64,000 bases of DNA from Sipunculus nudus (GCA_026874595.1 CM049308.1:95714624-95778623), one strand, 5' to 3'; counted from the stretch's first letter, positions 1 to 13,500 are shown. Notes: generated by a model from the letters alone, not told the origin. Numbers and translations are program-made.

Positions 1-34
1 GATCCAAAACTGACTGGCATTACAATAATCCCAG

Positions 35-137
35 TCATGTGATGTCAGTTGGTTGTGACCCACATGGTTGCAGTCATGTGATGTTTGTCATATACTTCTG
101 GTCATGTGATATCAATCATGTGATACTGGTCACGTGA
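35..137. promoter_or_regulatory. Cluster of five TCAYGTGA (M-box/E-box) motifs
   Basis: TCATGTGA occurs at 35-42, 74-81, 102-109 and 116-123, and TCACGTGA at 130-137. The spacing is irregular (39, 28, 14 and 14 bp), so it is not a simple tandem repeat, though a decayed one is possible. TCAYGTGA is the palindromic core bound by MITF/TFE-type bHLH-ZIP factors. Whether it is a control region is unknown. Confidence 0.35.
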
Positions 138-454
138 TGCCTGTCTTAAGATGGTTTTGTGATTTTTTATGTATACAAAACACCTCAAGGAGGTATAAGC
201 AATAACAGAAATAGCCTAAAATGAGGTAACGTTTTATATATTTTGTTGCATGATGTCACATTTAACTTTACTCTGAGACTGCTACCCAACCTTCACTGAA
301 CATTCACAGTCAATCAGCATTTACAGATCATCTTAAACCAGATGGATTTGCTGCAGGACAGTTTGTGACATGATAAGAGATGCCATCAGACTTTCAGTAA
401 ACCAGATCACTCCTCATCCCACTAAGCTTGACAGCATATTATTTTACAGTGTGT

Positions 455-667
455 GTTATTCAGCTCATCCAGCCAGCTTACGCGAAATGTATTCTGCAGG
501 TCACGATTGGTGTTGGCATGATCAGTATCATCGGCAAAGCTATTTACAGCCTACACAAGTTACTATGGTACTGGAGGTGCTTGTTTCATTATTTTGATAT
601 ATGTATTGACATAGGACTGATGTGTTTACATGTTAATAAAATATATTTACCATATGTGTTTTTGTAA
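455..667 (+). other. Possible terminal exon of an unidentified plus-strand gene
   Basis: A good acceptor (ttattttacag) at about 448 is followed by an open frame that reads VIQLIQPAYAKCILQ and continues through a hydrophobic stretch (VGMISIIGKAIYSL) to a stop at 667; an AATAAA lies at about 635. I do not recognise the sequence and no upstream exon lies in the window. It would be convergent with CENP-A. Chance is not excluded. Confidence 0.18.
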
Positions 668-1012
668 GGGTGTCTCTGTTATGGGTCTGCAGATTTTTTA
701 AAGATGACAGGAACTAGAATATTTACAAATCATGGCAAGAAAGCTGCACTGCCATCCATGTCAATTCTTTGCTAAAAGGAATAATGGCTCATATGTTAAA
801 TATTCCATTCTAAAAAGCAAGTGCTAGATTGGTGGTGTATATATCCTGACATGCCCATGCTTGTATCAGAATATTCCTGCACTGTCGAATTTATATCATA
901 GAAACTGTTTAGGAAACTTGCTCTTTGCCTTCGTTCACAATTTAGAGTCATTTAGGCAAGATCAAACTATTTTTTTACAAAAAAAAACAAGAACCAACAT
1001 GTAGCAAAGATA

Positions 1013-1018
1013 TTTATT
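1013..1018 (-). promoter_or_regulatory. CENPA: Candidate CENP-A poly(A) signal (AATAAA)
   Basis: An AATAAA hexamer reads on the minus strand about 450 nt beyond the CENP-A stop codon. The stretch 1019-1468 is then the likely 3' UTR; I see no other ORF there. This is a motif match only. Confidence 0.45.
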
Positions 1019-1468
1019 TATCTAAAATACAGCTAATCCTAACCCTTGGAAGCATTGCTTCCATTATAATTACAGACCAAACAAACACTTAATAGCTATC
1101 TTTAAATTAGGTAGGCTAATGTTATATAAACAGTTCAAAGAACTAAAACATCAATGCATAACATAAACAGTCATATCATATGCATCATCAGCATAAAACA
1201 AAATAATGTAGAATGAGATAATTACAAGATGATTACAATCGAACTAAAAATATAAAACCATTCACAGGGCTGAGGAGTCCAACTCTGCGGGTTTAAACTG
1301 AGATGAATGGTTAAATAATGAATGCAGAACGTTTTACTGCCTGGCCCGGGTACTTCAGTTAGTAAACACTGTGAAAGTCTCTTCTTGAACAAAACTAAGA
1401 TGACATGAATGGCAGTATGATTTTGTATTCTCTTGGACCTGTAACCAGCTTGGCTAATCTGGTGAAGG

Positions 1469-1597
1469 TCAGATGTCTGAATGTCCGCGGATCCTCCTGG
1501 CTAACTGGATATCCCTGGGCATTATGGTCACACGTCTGGCATGGATGGCACACAAGTTTGCATCTTCAAACAGGTGGGTCAGGTAGGCTTCAGCAGC
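1469..1597 (-). CDS. CENPA: CENP-A exon 4 (alpha-2, loop 2, alpha-3, stop)
   Basis: The acceptor is ttgtgttacccag|GCTGCTG. It encodes [38 protein letters not shown], then HSDI and TGA at 1471-1469. LTHLFED resembles the LVHLFED of vertebrate CENP-A more than the LVGLFED of H3. The 51-bp tandem array abuts the acceptor directly. Confidence 0.94.
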   Translation of the reverse strand, partial: AAEAYLTHLFEDANLCAIHARRVTIMPRDIQLARRIRGHSDI

Positions 1598-4500
1598 CTG
1601 GGTAACACAAAACAACAGACGTTTACTGAGAAAGGATGACTACATGACTTGTAAACACAAAACAACAGAGGTTTACTGAGAAATGATGGATGCATGACTT
1701 TTAAAAAACAAAACAACAGAGGTTTACCGAGAAATGATGTAAACATGACTTGTAAAACACAACACAACAGACGTTTACTGAGAAATGATGTATACATGAC
1801 TTGTAAAACACAACACAACAGACGTTTACTGAGAAATGATGTATACATGACTTGTCAAACACAACACAACAGACGTTTACTGAGAAATGATGTATACATG
1901 ACTTGTAAAACACAACACAACAGACGTTTACTGAGAAATGATGTATACATGACTTGTCAAACACAACACAACAGAAGTTTACTGAGAAATGATGTATACA
2001 TGACTTGTAAAACACAACACAACAGACGTTTACTGAGAAATGATGTATTCATGACTTGTAAAACACAAAAGAACAGACGTTTACTGAGACTGCTGGCTAA
2101 CCTCTTACAGAGCTACCCAGACTGACTGCTGACTCCCCTCTTATAGAGCTACCCAGACTGACTGCTGGCTCCCCTCTTACAAAGCTACCCTGACCAGCTG
2201 CTGACTCTTCCCTTTTACAGAGCTACCTTGACTGACTGCTGACTCCCTTCTTACAGAGCTACCCTGACTAGCTGCTGACTCCCCTCTTACAGAGCTACCC
2301 TGACTGACTGCTGACTCTTCCCTTTTACAGAGCTACCTTGACTGACTGCTGACTCCCTTCTTACAGAGCTACCTTGACTGACTGCTGACTCCCCTCTTAC
2401 AGAGCTACCCTGACTGACTGCTGACTCCCCTCTTATAGAGCTACCCAGACTGACTGCTGACTCCCCTCTTACAGAGCTACCCTGACTGACTGCTGACTCC
2501 CCTCTTACAGAGCTACCCAGACTGACTGCTGGCTCCTCTCTTACAGAGCTGCCCTGACCAGCTGCTGACTCTTCCCTTTTACAGAGCTACCCTGACTGAC
2601 TGCTGACTCCCTTCTTACAGAGCTACCCTGACTAGCTGCTTACTCCCCTCTTACAGAGCTACCCTGACTGACTGCTGACTCCCCTCTTACAGAGCTTCCC
2701 AGACTGACTGCTGGCTCCCCTCTTACAGAGCTACCCTGACCAGCTGCTAACTCTTCCCTTTTACAGAGCTACCTTGACTGACTGCTGACTCCCTTCTTAC
2801 AGAGCTACCTTGACTGACTGCTGACTCCCCTCTTACAGAGCTACCCTGACTGACTGCTGACTCCCCTCTTATAGAGCTACCCAGACTGACTGCTGACTCC
2901 CCTCTTACAGAGCTACCCAGACTGGCTGCTGGCTCCCCTCTTACAGAGCTACCCTGCCTGACTGATGACTCCCCTCTTACAGAGCTACCCAGACTGACTG
3001 CTGGCTCCCCTCTTACAGAGCTACCCTGACTGACTGCTGGCTCCCCTCTTACAGAGCTATCCTGACTGACTGCTGACTCCCTTCTTACAGAGCTACCTTG
3101 ACTGACTGCTGACTCCCCTCTTACAGAGCTACCCTGACTGACTGCTGACTCCCCTCTTATAGAGCTACCCAGACTGACTGCTGACTCCCCTCTTACAGAG
3201 CTACCCAGACTGGCTGCTGACTCCCCTCTTACAGAGCTACCCTGCCTGACTGATGACTCCCCTCTTACAGAGCTACCCAGACTGACTGCTGGCTCCACTC
3301 TTACAGAGCTACCCTGACTGACTGCTGGCTCCCCTCTTACAGAGCTATCCTGACTGGCTGCTGACTCCCCTCTTACAGAGCTACCCTGACTGACTGCTGA
3401 CTCCCCTCTTACAGAGCTGCCCTGACTGACTGCTGGCTCCCCTCTTACAAAGCTACCCTGACTGACTGCTGAAGCCCTTCTTACAGAGCTACCTTGACTG
3501 ACTGCTGACTCCCCTCTTACAGAGCTACCCTGACTGACTGCTGACTCCCCTCTTATAGAGCTACCCCGACTGACTGCTGACTCCCCTCTTACAGAGCTAC
3601 CAAGACTGGCTGCTGACTCCCCTCTTACAGAGCTACCCTGCCTGACTGATGACTCCCCTCTTACAGAGCTACCCAGACTGACTGCTGGCTCCCCTCTTAC
3701 AGAGCTACCCTGACTGACTGCTGGCTCCCCTCTTACAGAGCTATCCTGACTGGCTGCTGACTCCCCTCTTACGGAGCTATCCTGACTGACTGCTGACTCC
3801 CCTCTTACAGAGCTGCCCTGACTGACTTCTGGCTCCCCTCTTACAAAGCTACCCTGACTGACTGCTGAAGCCCCTCTTACAGAGCTACCCAGACTGACAG
3901 CTGGCTCCCCTCATACAGAGCTACCCTGACTGACTACTGGCTCAACTCTTACAGAGCTACCCTGACTGGCTGCTGAATCTTAAAGAGCTACCCTGACTAG
4001 CTGCTGACTCCCCTCTTATAGTGCTACCCTGACTGGCTGCTGACTCCCCTCTTATAGTGCTACCCTGACTGGCTGCTGACTCCCCTCTTATAGAGCTACC
4101 CTGACTGACTGCTGACTCCCCTCTTACAGAGCTCCCCTTACTGTCTACTGACTTCCCTCTTACAGAGCTTCCCAGACTAGCTGCTGACTCCCCCCTTACA
4201 GAACTACCCTGATTGGCTGCTGGCTCTCCTCTTACAGAGCTACCCTGACCCGCTGCAGACACACCTCTTATAGAGCTACCTTGACCGACTGCTGACTCCC
4301 CGCATACAGAGCTACCCTGAATGGCTGCTGGCCTCCCTCTTACAGAACTACCCTGACTGGCTGCTGACTAGCCTCTTTTAGAGCTACCCTGACTGAATGC
4401 TGGCTCCCCTCTTACAGAGCTACCCTGACTGACTGATGACTCCCCTCTTACAGACCTTCCCTGAATGGCTGCTGACTAGCCTCTTTTAGAGCTACCCTGA

Positions 4501-7500
4501 CTGACTGCTGGCCTCCCTCTTACAGAACTACCCTGACTGGCTGCTGACTAGCCTCTTTTAGAGCTACCCTGACTGACTGCTGGCTCCCCTCTTACAGAGC
4601 TACCCTGACTGACTGATGACTCCCCTCTTACAGACCTACCCTGAATGGCTGCTGACTAGCCTCTTATAGAGCTACCCTGACTGATGACTCCCCTCTTACA
4701 GACCTACCCTGACTGACTGCTGACTCCCCTCTTACAGAGCTACCCTGATTGGCTGCTGGCTCCCCTCTTACAGAGCTCCCCTGACTGGCTGCTGGCTCCC
4801 CTCTTATGGACCTACCCTGACTGACTGCTGACTCCCCTGTTACACTGCTATACTGATTCACCACTGACTCGCCTTAAACAGAGCTAACCTGAGAGCTGAA
4901 TCTCCTCTTGCAGATCTAAATTAATTGACTGTTGACTCCACTCTTGAAGAGTTACCCTGACTAGCTGCTGACTCCCCTCAAATAAAGCTACCCCTACTTG
5001 TAGCAGATGTACCTCTTACAGAGCTACTCTGACTGACCGCTGACTACCCTGTTTCAGAGGTACCCTGACTAGCTGCTGACTTACCCCATACAGAGTTACC
5101 TTGACTCGCTGCAGACTCCACTCTTACAGAGCTACCCTGACTCGCTGCAGACTCCCCTCTTACAGAGCTACCCTGACTGACTGCTGGCTCCCCTCTTACA
5201 GAGCTACCCTGACTAGCTGCTGACTCCCCTCTTTCAGAGCTACCCTGACTGGCTGCTGACTCCCCTGCTACAGTGCTACCCTGACTGATTGCTGACTCCC
5301 CTCTTACAGAGCTACCCTGACCAGCTGCTAACTCTTCCCTTTTACAGAGCTACCTTGACTGACTGCTGACTCCCTTCTTACAGAGCTACCTTGACTGACT
5401 GCTGACTCCCCTCTTACAGAGCTACCCTGACTGACTGCTGACTCCCCTCTTATAGAGCTACCCAGTCTGACTGCTGACTCCCCTCTTACAGAGCTACCCA
5501 GACTGGCTGCTGGCTCCCCTCTTACAGAGCTACCCTGCCTGACTGATGACTCCCCTCTTACAGAGCTACCCAGACTGACGCTGGCTCCCCTCTTACAGAG
5601 CTACCCTGACTGACTGCTGGCTCCCCTCTTACAGAGCTATCCTGACTGACTGCTGACTCCCTTCTTACAGAGCTACCTTGACTGACTACTGACTCCCCTC
5701 TTACAGAGCTACCCTGACTGACTGCTGACTCCCCTCTTATAGAGCTACCCAGACTGACTGCTGACTCCCCTCTTACAGAGCTACCCAGACTGGCTGCTGA
5801 CTCCCCTCTTACAGAGCTACCCTGCCTGACTGATGACTCCCCTCTTACAGAGCTACCCAGACTGACTGCTGGCTCCACTCTTACAGAGCTACCCTGACTG
5901 ACTGCTGGCTCCCCTCTTACAGAGCTATCCTGACTGGCTGCTGACTCCCCTCTTACAGAGCTACCCTGACTGACTGCTGACTCCCCTTTTACAGAGCTGC
6001 CCTGACTGACTGCTGGCTCCCCTCTTACAAAGCTACCCTGACTGACTGCTGAAGCCCTTCTTACAGAGCTACCTTGACTGACTGCTGACTCCCCTCTTAC
6101 AGAGCTACCCTGACTGACTGCTGACTCCCCTCTTATAGAGCTACCCAGACTGACTGCTGACTCCCCTCTTACAGAGCTACCCAGACTGGCTGCTGACTCC
6201 CCTCTTACAGAGCTACCCTGCCTGACTGATGACTCCCCTCTTACAGAGCTACCCAGACTGACTGCTGGCTCCCCTCTTACAGAGCTACCCTGACTGACTG
6301 CTGGCTCCCCTCTTACAGAGCTATCCTGACTGGCTGCTGACTCCCCTTTTACAGAGCTATCCTGACTGACTGCTGACTCCCCTCTTACAGAGCTGCCCTG
6401 ACTGACTGCAGACTCCACTCTTACAGAGCTACCCTGACTGACTGCTGCCTCCCCTCTAACAGAGCTACCCAGACTGACTGCTGGCTCCCCTCTTACAGAG
6501 CTACCCTGACTAGCTGCTGACTCCCCTCTTTCAGAGCTACCCTGACTGGCTGCTGAATCTTAAAGAGCTACCCTGACTAGCTGCTGACTCCCCTCTTATA
6601 GTGCTACCCTGACTGGCTGCTGACTCCCCCTCTTATAGAGCTAACCCGACTCACTGCTGACTCCCCTCTTACAGAGCTTCCCTTACTGTCTACTGACTTC
6701 CCTCTTACAGAGCTTCCCAGACTAGCTGCTGACTCCCCCCTTACAGAACTACCCTGATTGGCTGCTGACTCTCCTCTTACAGAGCTACCCTGACCCGCTG
6801 CAGACACACCTCCTATAGAGCTACCCTGACTGACTGCTGACTCCCCTCTCACAGAGCTTCCCTTACTGTCTACTGACTCCCCTCTTACAGAGCTTCCCTG
6901 ACTGGCTGCTGACTCCCCCCTTACAGAACTACCCTGATTGGCTGATGACTCCCCTCTTACAGACCTACCCTGAATGGCTGCTGACTAGCCTCTTTTAGAG
7001 CTACCCTGACTGACTGCTGGCCTCCCTCTTACAGAACTACCCTGACTGGCTGCTGACTAGCCTCTTTTAGAGCTACCCTGACTGACTGCTGGCTCCCCTC
7101 TTACAGAGCTACCCTGACTGACTGATGACTCCCCTCTTACAGACCTACCCTGAATGGCTGCTGACTAGCCTCTTATAGAGCTACCCTGACTGATGACTCC
7201 CCTCTTACAGACCTACCCTGACTGACTGCTGACTCCCCTCTTACAGAGCTACCCTGACTGGCTGCTGGCTCCCCTCTTACAGAGCTCCCCTGACTGGCTG
7301 CTGGCTCCCCTCTTATGGACCTACCCTGACTGACTGCTGACTCCCCTGTTACACTGCTATACTGATTCACCACTGACTCGCCTTAAACAGAGCTAACCTG
7401 AGAGCTGAATCTCCTCTTGCAGAGCTAAATTAATTGACTGTGGACTCCACTCTTGCAGAGTTACCCTGACTAGCTGCTGACTCCCCTCAAATAAAGCTAC

Positions 7501-10500
7501 CCCTACTTGTAGCAGATGTACCTCTTACAGAGGTACTCTGACTGACCGCTGACTACCCTGTTACAGAGCTACCCTGACTAGCTGCTGACTTACCCCATAC
7601 AGAGTTACCTTGACTCGCTGCAGACTCCACTCTTACAGAGCTACCCTGACTCGCTGCAGACTCCCCTCTTACAGAGCTACCCTGACTGACTGCTGGCTCC
7701 CCTCTTACAGAGCTACCCTGACTAGCTGCTGACTCCCCTCTTTCAGAGCTACCCTGACTGGCTGCTGACTCCCCTGCTACAGTGCTACCCTGACTGATTG
7801 CTGACTCCCCTCTTACAGAGCTACCCTGACTGACTGCTGGCTCTCCTCTTACAGAGCTACCCTGACTGACAGCTGGCTCCCCTCATACAGAGCTTCCCTG
7901 ACTGACTACTGGCTCAACTCTTACAGAGCTACCCTGACTGGCTGCTGACTCTTAAAGAGCTACCCTGACTAGCTGCTGACTCCCCTTTTATAGTGCTACC
8001 CTGACTGGCTGCTGACTCCCCTCTTATAGAGCTACCCTGACTGACTGCTGACTCCCCTCTCACAAAGCTTCCCTTACTGTCTACTGACTCCCCTCTTACA
8101 GAGCTACCCTGACTGGCTGCTGACTCCCCTGTTACACTGCTATACTGATTCACCACTGACTCACCTTAAACAGAGCTAACCTGAGAGCTGAATCTCCTCT
8201 TGCAGGGCTAAATTAATTGACTGTTGACTCCACTCTTGCAGAGTTACCCTGACTAGCTGCTGACTCCCCTCAAATAGAGCTACCCCTACTTGTAGCAGAT
8301 GTACCTCGTACAGAGCTACTCTGACTGACCGCTGACTACCCTGTTACAGAGCTACCCTGACTAGCTGCTGACTTACCCCATACAGAGTTACCTTGACTCG
8401 CTGCAGACTCCACTCTTACAGAGCTACCCTGACTGACTGCTGGCTCCCCTCTAACAGAGCTACCCAGACTGACTGCTGGCTCCCCTCTTACAGAGCTACC
8501 CTGACTAGCTGCTGACTCCCCTCTTTCAGAGCTACCCTGACTGGCTGCTGACTCCCCTGCTACAGTGCTACCCTGACTGATTGCTGACTCCCCTCTTACA
8601 GAGCTACCCTGACTGACTGCTGGCTCTCCTCTTACAGAGCTACCCTGACTGACAGCTGGCTCCCCTCATACAGAGCTACCCTGACTGACTACTGGCTCAA
8701 CTCTTACAGAGCTACCCTGACTGGCTGCTGACTCTTAAAGAGCTACCCTGACTAGCTGCTGACTCCCCTTTTATAGTGCTACCCTGACTGGCTGCTGACT
8801 CCCCTCTTATAGAGCTACCCTGACTGACTGCTGACTCCCCTCTCACAGAGCTTCCCTTACTGTCTACTGACTCCCCTCTTACAGAGCTTCCCTGACTGGC
8901 TGCTGACTCCCCCCTTACAGAACTACCCTGATTGGCTGCTGACTCTCCTCTTACAGAGCTACCCTGACCTGCTGCAGACATACCTCTTATAGAGCTACCC
9001 TGACTGGCTGCTGACTCCCCGCATACAGAGCTACCCTGAATGGCTGCTGGCTCCCCTCTTACAGACCTACCCTGACTGGCTGCTGACTAGCCTCTTATAA
9101 AGCTACCCTAACTGACTGCTGACTCCCCTCTTACAGAGCTACCCTGACTGGCTGCTGGCTCCCCTCTTATGGACCTACCCTGACTGACTGCTGACTCCCC
9201 TGTTACACTGCTATACTGATTGACCACTGACTCGCCTTTAACAGGGCTAACCTGATAGCTGATTCTCCTCTTGCAGAGCTAAATTAATTGACTGTTGACT
9301 CCACTCTTGCAGAGTTACCCTGACTAGCTGCTGACTCCCCTCAAATAGAGCTACCCCTACTTGAAGCAGATGTACCTCTTACAGAGCTACTCTGACTGAC
9401 CGCTGACTCTCCTGTTACATAGTTATCCTGACCGGCTGCAGACTGCCCTCTTACAGAGCTACCTTGACTGACTGCAGACACCCCCGTTACGGAGCTACAC
9501 TGACTAGCTGCTGACTCCCCTCAAATAGAGCTACCCTGACTCACTGCAGACTTACCTCTTACACAGCCATACTGATTGACCACTGACTCACCTTTTACAG
9601 AGCTATCCTGACTAGCTGCTTAATTACCTCATACAGAGTTATCTTGACTCGCTGCAGACTCCACTCATATAGAGCTACCCTGACTGACTACTGGCTCAAC
9701 TCTTACAGAGCTACCCTGACTGGCTGCTGACTCTTAAAGAGCTACCCTGACTAGCTGCTGACTCCCTCAAATAGTGCTACCCTGACTGGCTGCTGACTCC
9801 CCTCTTATAGAGCTACCCTGACTGTCTGCTGACTCCCCTCTTACAGAGCTTCCCTTACTGTCTACTGACTTCCCTCTTACAGAGCTTCCCTGACTAGCTG
9901 CTGACTCCCCCCTTACAGAACTACCCTGACTGGCTACTGACTAGCCTCTTATAGAGCTACCCTGACTGACTGATGACTCCCCTCTTACAGAGCTACCCTG
10001 ACTGACTGATGACTCCCCTCTTACAGACCTACCCTGAATGGCTGCTGACTAGCCTCTTATAGAGCTACCCTGACTGATGACTCCCTCTTACAGAGCTCCC
10101 CTGACTGGCTGCTGGCTCCCCTCTTATGGACCTACCCTGACTGACTGCTGACTCCCCTGTTACACTGCTATACTGATTGACCACTGACTCGCCTTTAACA
10201 GAGCTAACCTGATAGCTGAATCTCCTTTTGCAGAGCTAAATTAATTGACTGTTGACTTACCTCATACAGAGTTACCTTGACTCGCTGCAGACTCCACTCT
10301 TACAGAGCTACCCTGACTCGCTGCAGACTCCCCTCTTACAGAGCTACCCTGACTGACTGCTGGCTCCCCTCTTATAGAGCTACCCTGACTGACTGCTGAC
10401 TCCCCTCTCACAGAGCTTCCCTTACTGTCTACTGACTCCCCTCTTACAGAGCTTCCCTGAATGGTTGCTGACTCCCCCCTTACAGAACTACCCTGATTGG

Positions 10501-13500
10501 CTGCTGACTCTCCTCTTACAGAGCTACCCTGACCCGCTGCAGACATACCTCTTGTAGAGCTACCCTGACTGGCTGCTGACTCCCCGCATACAGAGCTACC
10601 CTGACTGGCTGCTGGCTCCCCTCTTACAGACCTACCCTGACTGGCTGCTGACTAGCCTCTTATAGAGCTACCCTGACTGACTGCTGACTCCCCTCTTACA
10701 GAGCTACCTTGACTGACTGTTGACTCCCTTCTTACAGAGCTACCCAGACTAGCTGCTGACTCCCCTCTTACAAAGCTACCCTGACTGACTGCTGACTCCT
10801 CTCTTACAGAGCTACCCTGACTAGCTGCTGACTCCCCTCTTACAGAGCTACCCTGACTGATGACTACCCTCTTACAGACCTACCCTGACTGGCTGCTGAC
10901 TAGCCTCTTATAGAGCTACCCTGACTGACTGCTGACTCCCCTCTTACAGAGCTCCCCTGACTGGCTGCTGGCTCCCCTCTTATGGACCTACCCTGACTGA
11001 CTGCTGGGTCCTCTCTTACAGAGCTATCCTGACTAGCTGCTGACTCCCCTCTTACAGAGCTACCCTGACTGGCTGCTGACTCTTAAAGAGCTACCCTGAC
11101 TAGCTGCAGACTCCCCTCTTACAGAGCTACCCTGACTGGCTGCTGACTCCCATCTCATAGTGCTACCCTGACTGGCTGCTGACTCCCTCCTTACAGAGCT
11201 ACCCTAACTGGCTGATGACTCCCCCGTACAGACCTACCCTTACTGGCTGCTGACCAGCCTCTTATAGAGCTAACCTGACTGACTGCTGACTCCCCTCTTA
11301 CAGAGCTCCCCTGACTGGCTGCTGGCTCCCCTCTTATGGACCTACCCTGACTGACTGCTGACTCCTGACTGACACTGCTATACTGATTGACCACTGACTC
11401 GCCTTTAACAGAGCTAACCTGATTGCTGAATCTCCTCTTGCAGAACTAAATTGATTGACTGTTGACTACACTCTTGCAGAGCTACCCTGACTAGCTGCTG
11501 ACTCCCCTCAAATAGAGCTACCCCTACTTGATGTACCTCTTACAGAGCTACTCTGACTGACGGCTGACTCCCCTGTTACATAGCTATCCTGACCAGCTGC
11601 AGACTCCCCTCTTACAGAGCTACCTTGACTGACTGCAGACGTCCCTCTTACAGAGCTACCCTGACGAGCTGCTGACTCCCCTCAAATAAAGCTACCCTGA
11701 CTCGCTGCAGACTTACCTCTTACAGAGCTATTCTGATTGACCACTGACTCACCTTTTACAGAGCTAACGTGATTGACTGTTGACTCGCCTCTTACAGTGC
11801 TACCCTGACTAGCCGCTGACTTACCTCATACAAAGTTACCTTGACTCGCTGCAGACTCCACTCTTACAGAGCTATTCCGATTGACCACTGTCTCACCTTT
11901 TACAGAGCTAACCTGATTGACTGCAGACTCCCCTCTTGTAGAGCTAAACTGATTGACTGTTGACTCGACTCTTGCAGAGCTAACCTGACTAGCTGTTGAC
12001 TCACCTCTTGCAAAGCTTGACTGTTGACTAATCTCTTTTCAGAGCTAAATTTATTGACTGTTGACTCAACTCTTGGAGAGCTAAATTGATTGACTGTTGA
12101 CTCACCTCTTGCAGAGCTAAACTGATTGACTGTTGACTCACCTCTTGCAGAGCTAAATTCATTGACTGTTGACTCACCTCTTGCAGAGCTCAATTGATTG
12201 ACTGTTGACTCACCTCTTGCAGAGCTAAGATGGCCATACTCTGCCACAGCATAGGAGCTCCAGGTGTATAAAATTTCTGACCAATCTCCTTCACCTTGAA
12301 AAAAATCAAAGACAGTCTTCAATTTGTGATATGACCAACAGACCATTCACACAACTCATAGGGCAAAAAACAACACACAGACCAAACACACAACTCATAT
12401 GGCTAAAACATGACCAACAGATCAAACACACACATCATAAGGCAAAAAAATGACCAACAGACCAATCACACAACTCGTACGGCAAAACATGACCAACAGA
12501 CCAACACTAAAGATTACATTAAAACATATAACAGTCCCTAAATATTTGCATGGTCCTGTCCTTACAATCATTCAGCATGTGCACCCTGTAAAAATTAAAA
12601 TTTCTTGGTGCCCAAGTATCCCTTGACAATTAATCCTACCCTTTCATAGACCCCTATCTTCAGCAGCATATACTGACACTTGGCCAGCGACCATGGTTTC
12701 TTCCATGTATCAACTTGAGAAACAATATTTTTCACCAATTATGAGATTATTCAAGGTCAAGGCCACTCATGGGATAGGTCTTGATCCCAATTTAAATATA
12801 CCTCATCCCATAACCTATACCTATGTTTATGCAAAATATGAAAGAAATTTGTCCTTTAGTTTTTGACTTATAATGCCCACAATACTATCAAGTGGCAATG
12901 GAGGAATTTAAAGGTGCGTAACCAAGAAAAGGATTATAGGTTGTACCACCAATTTCTTCTACCTGACAACACTATCCAAGATCTTCAGTCAACTTGATTT
13001 TAGGATCAATCCACGCAAGATTTCTTGAGATATTTAAGTATTGGTGTGAATTTCTCAAAAAATGGATCTCTTCAAGGTCAAGTCTCTCTCCCAGTAAAGA
13101 TTATGACCCCATTTTAAATAAGCTTCGTCCTCTCACCCATATCTATGCACAAGTCAAGCTTGGTAAAGATCCTTGAAATATTTTTCGAGTTATCTTGCCT
13201 GAAAGAAATCTCTGTGGTAGTGGCACTACCTTGCCTAAACCATAGTATCCCGGCTTTGTCTGGGGATACAGTTATTAAGGGTTATGGATATAATATGTGT
13301 ATATTTTCTGTGATCCCTCTCAGTTAGTGCACTGTCAGTTTGCTATGTCCATTGCTCTTACCACTCTGGCAAACGGTAACTTCCTAAGCAGCAGGTCGGT
13401 GCTCTTTTGAAACAGGCGGATCTCCATCAGTGCTCTTGTCCCGGGCTTGAATCGTCTTTTCTTGGTAGGAGATTCACCTGTGTATTTATAAATGGAACTG

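Noticed and set aside
1579-2125. Open frames on both strands in the 51-bp array (143 and 104 aa)
   Set aside because: Both strands are open only because 51 is a multiple of three; no unique coding sequence is present.
2747-11394. Long minus-strand ORFs of ([12 protein letters not shown])n, up to 286 aa
   Set aside because: They arise because the 36-bp repeat is a multiple of three. They lie inside CENP-A intron 3, have no consistent start or splice context and break at array indels.
2090-12213. CRISPR array
   Set aside because: Units are contiguous with no unique spacers, and the setting is a eukaryotic intron. The same holds for the 23-bp array at 42898-47507.
11900-12346. 148-aa minus-strand ORF overlapping CENP-A exon 3
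   Set aside because: It reads exon 3 in the wrong frame and runs into the minisatellite; the CENP-A frame with splice sites explains the region.
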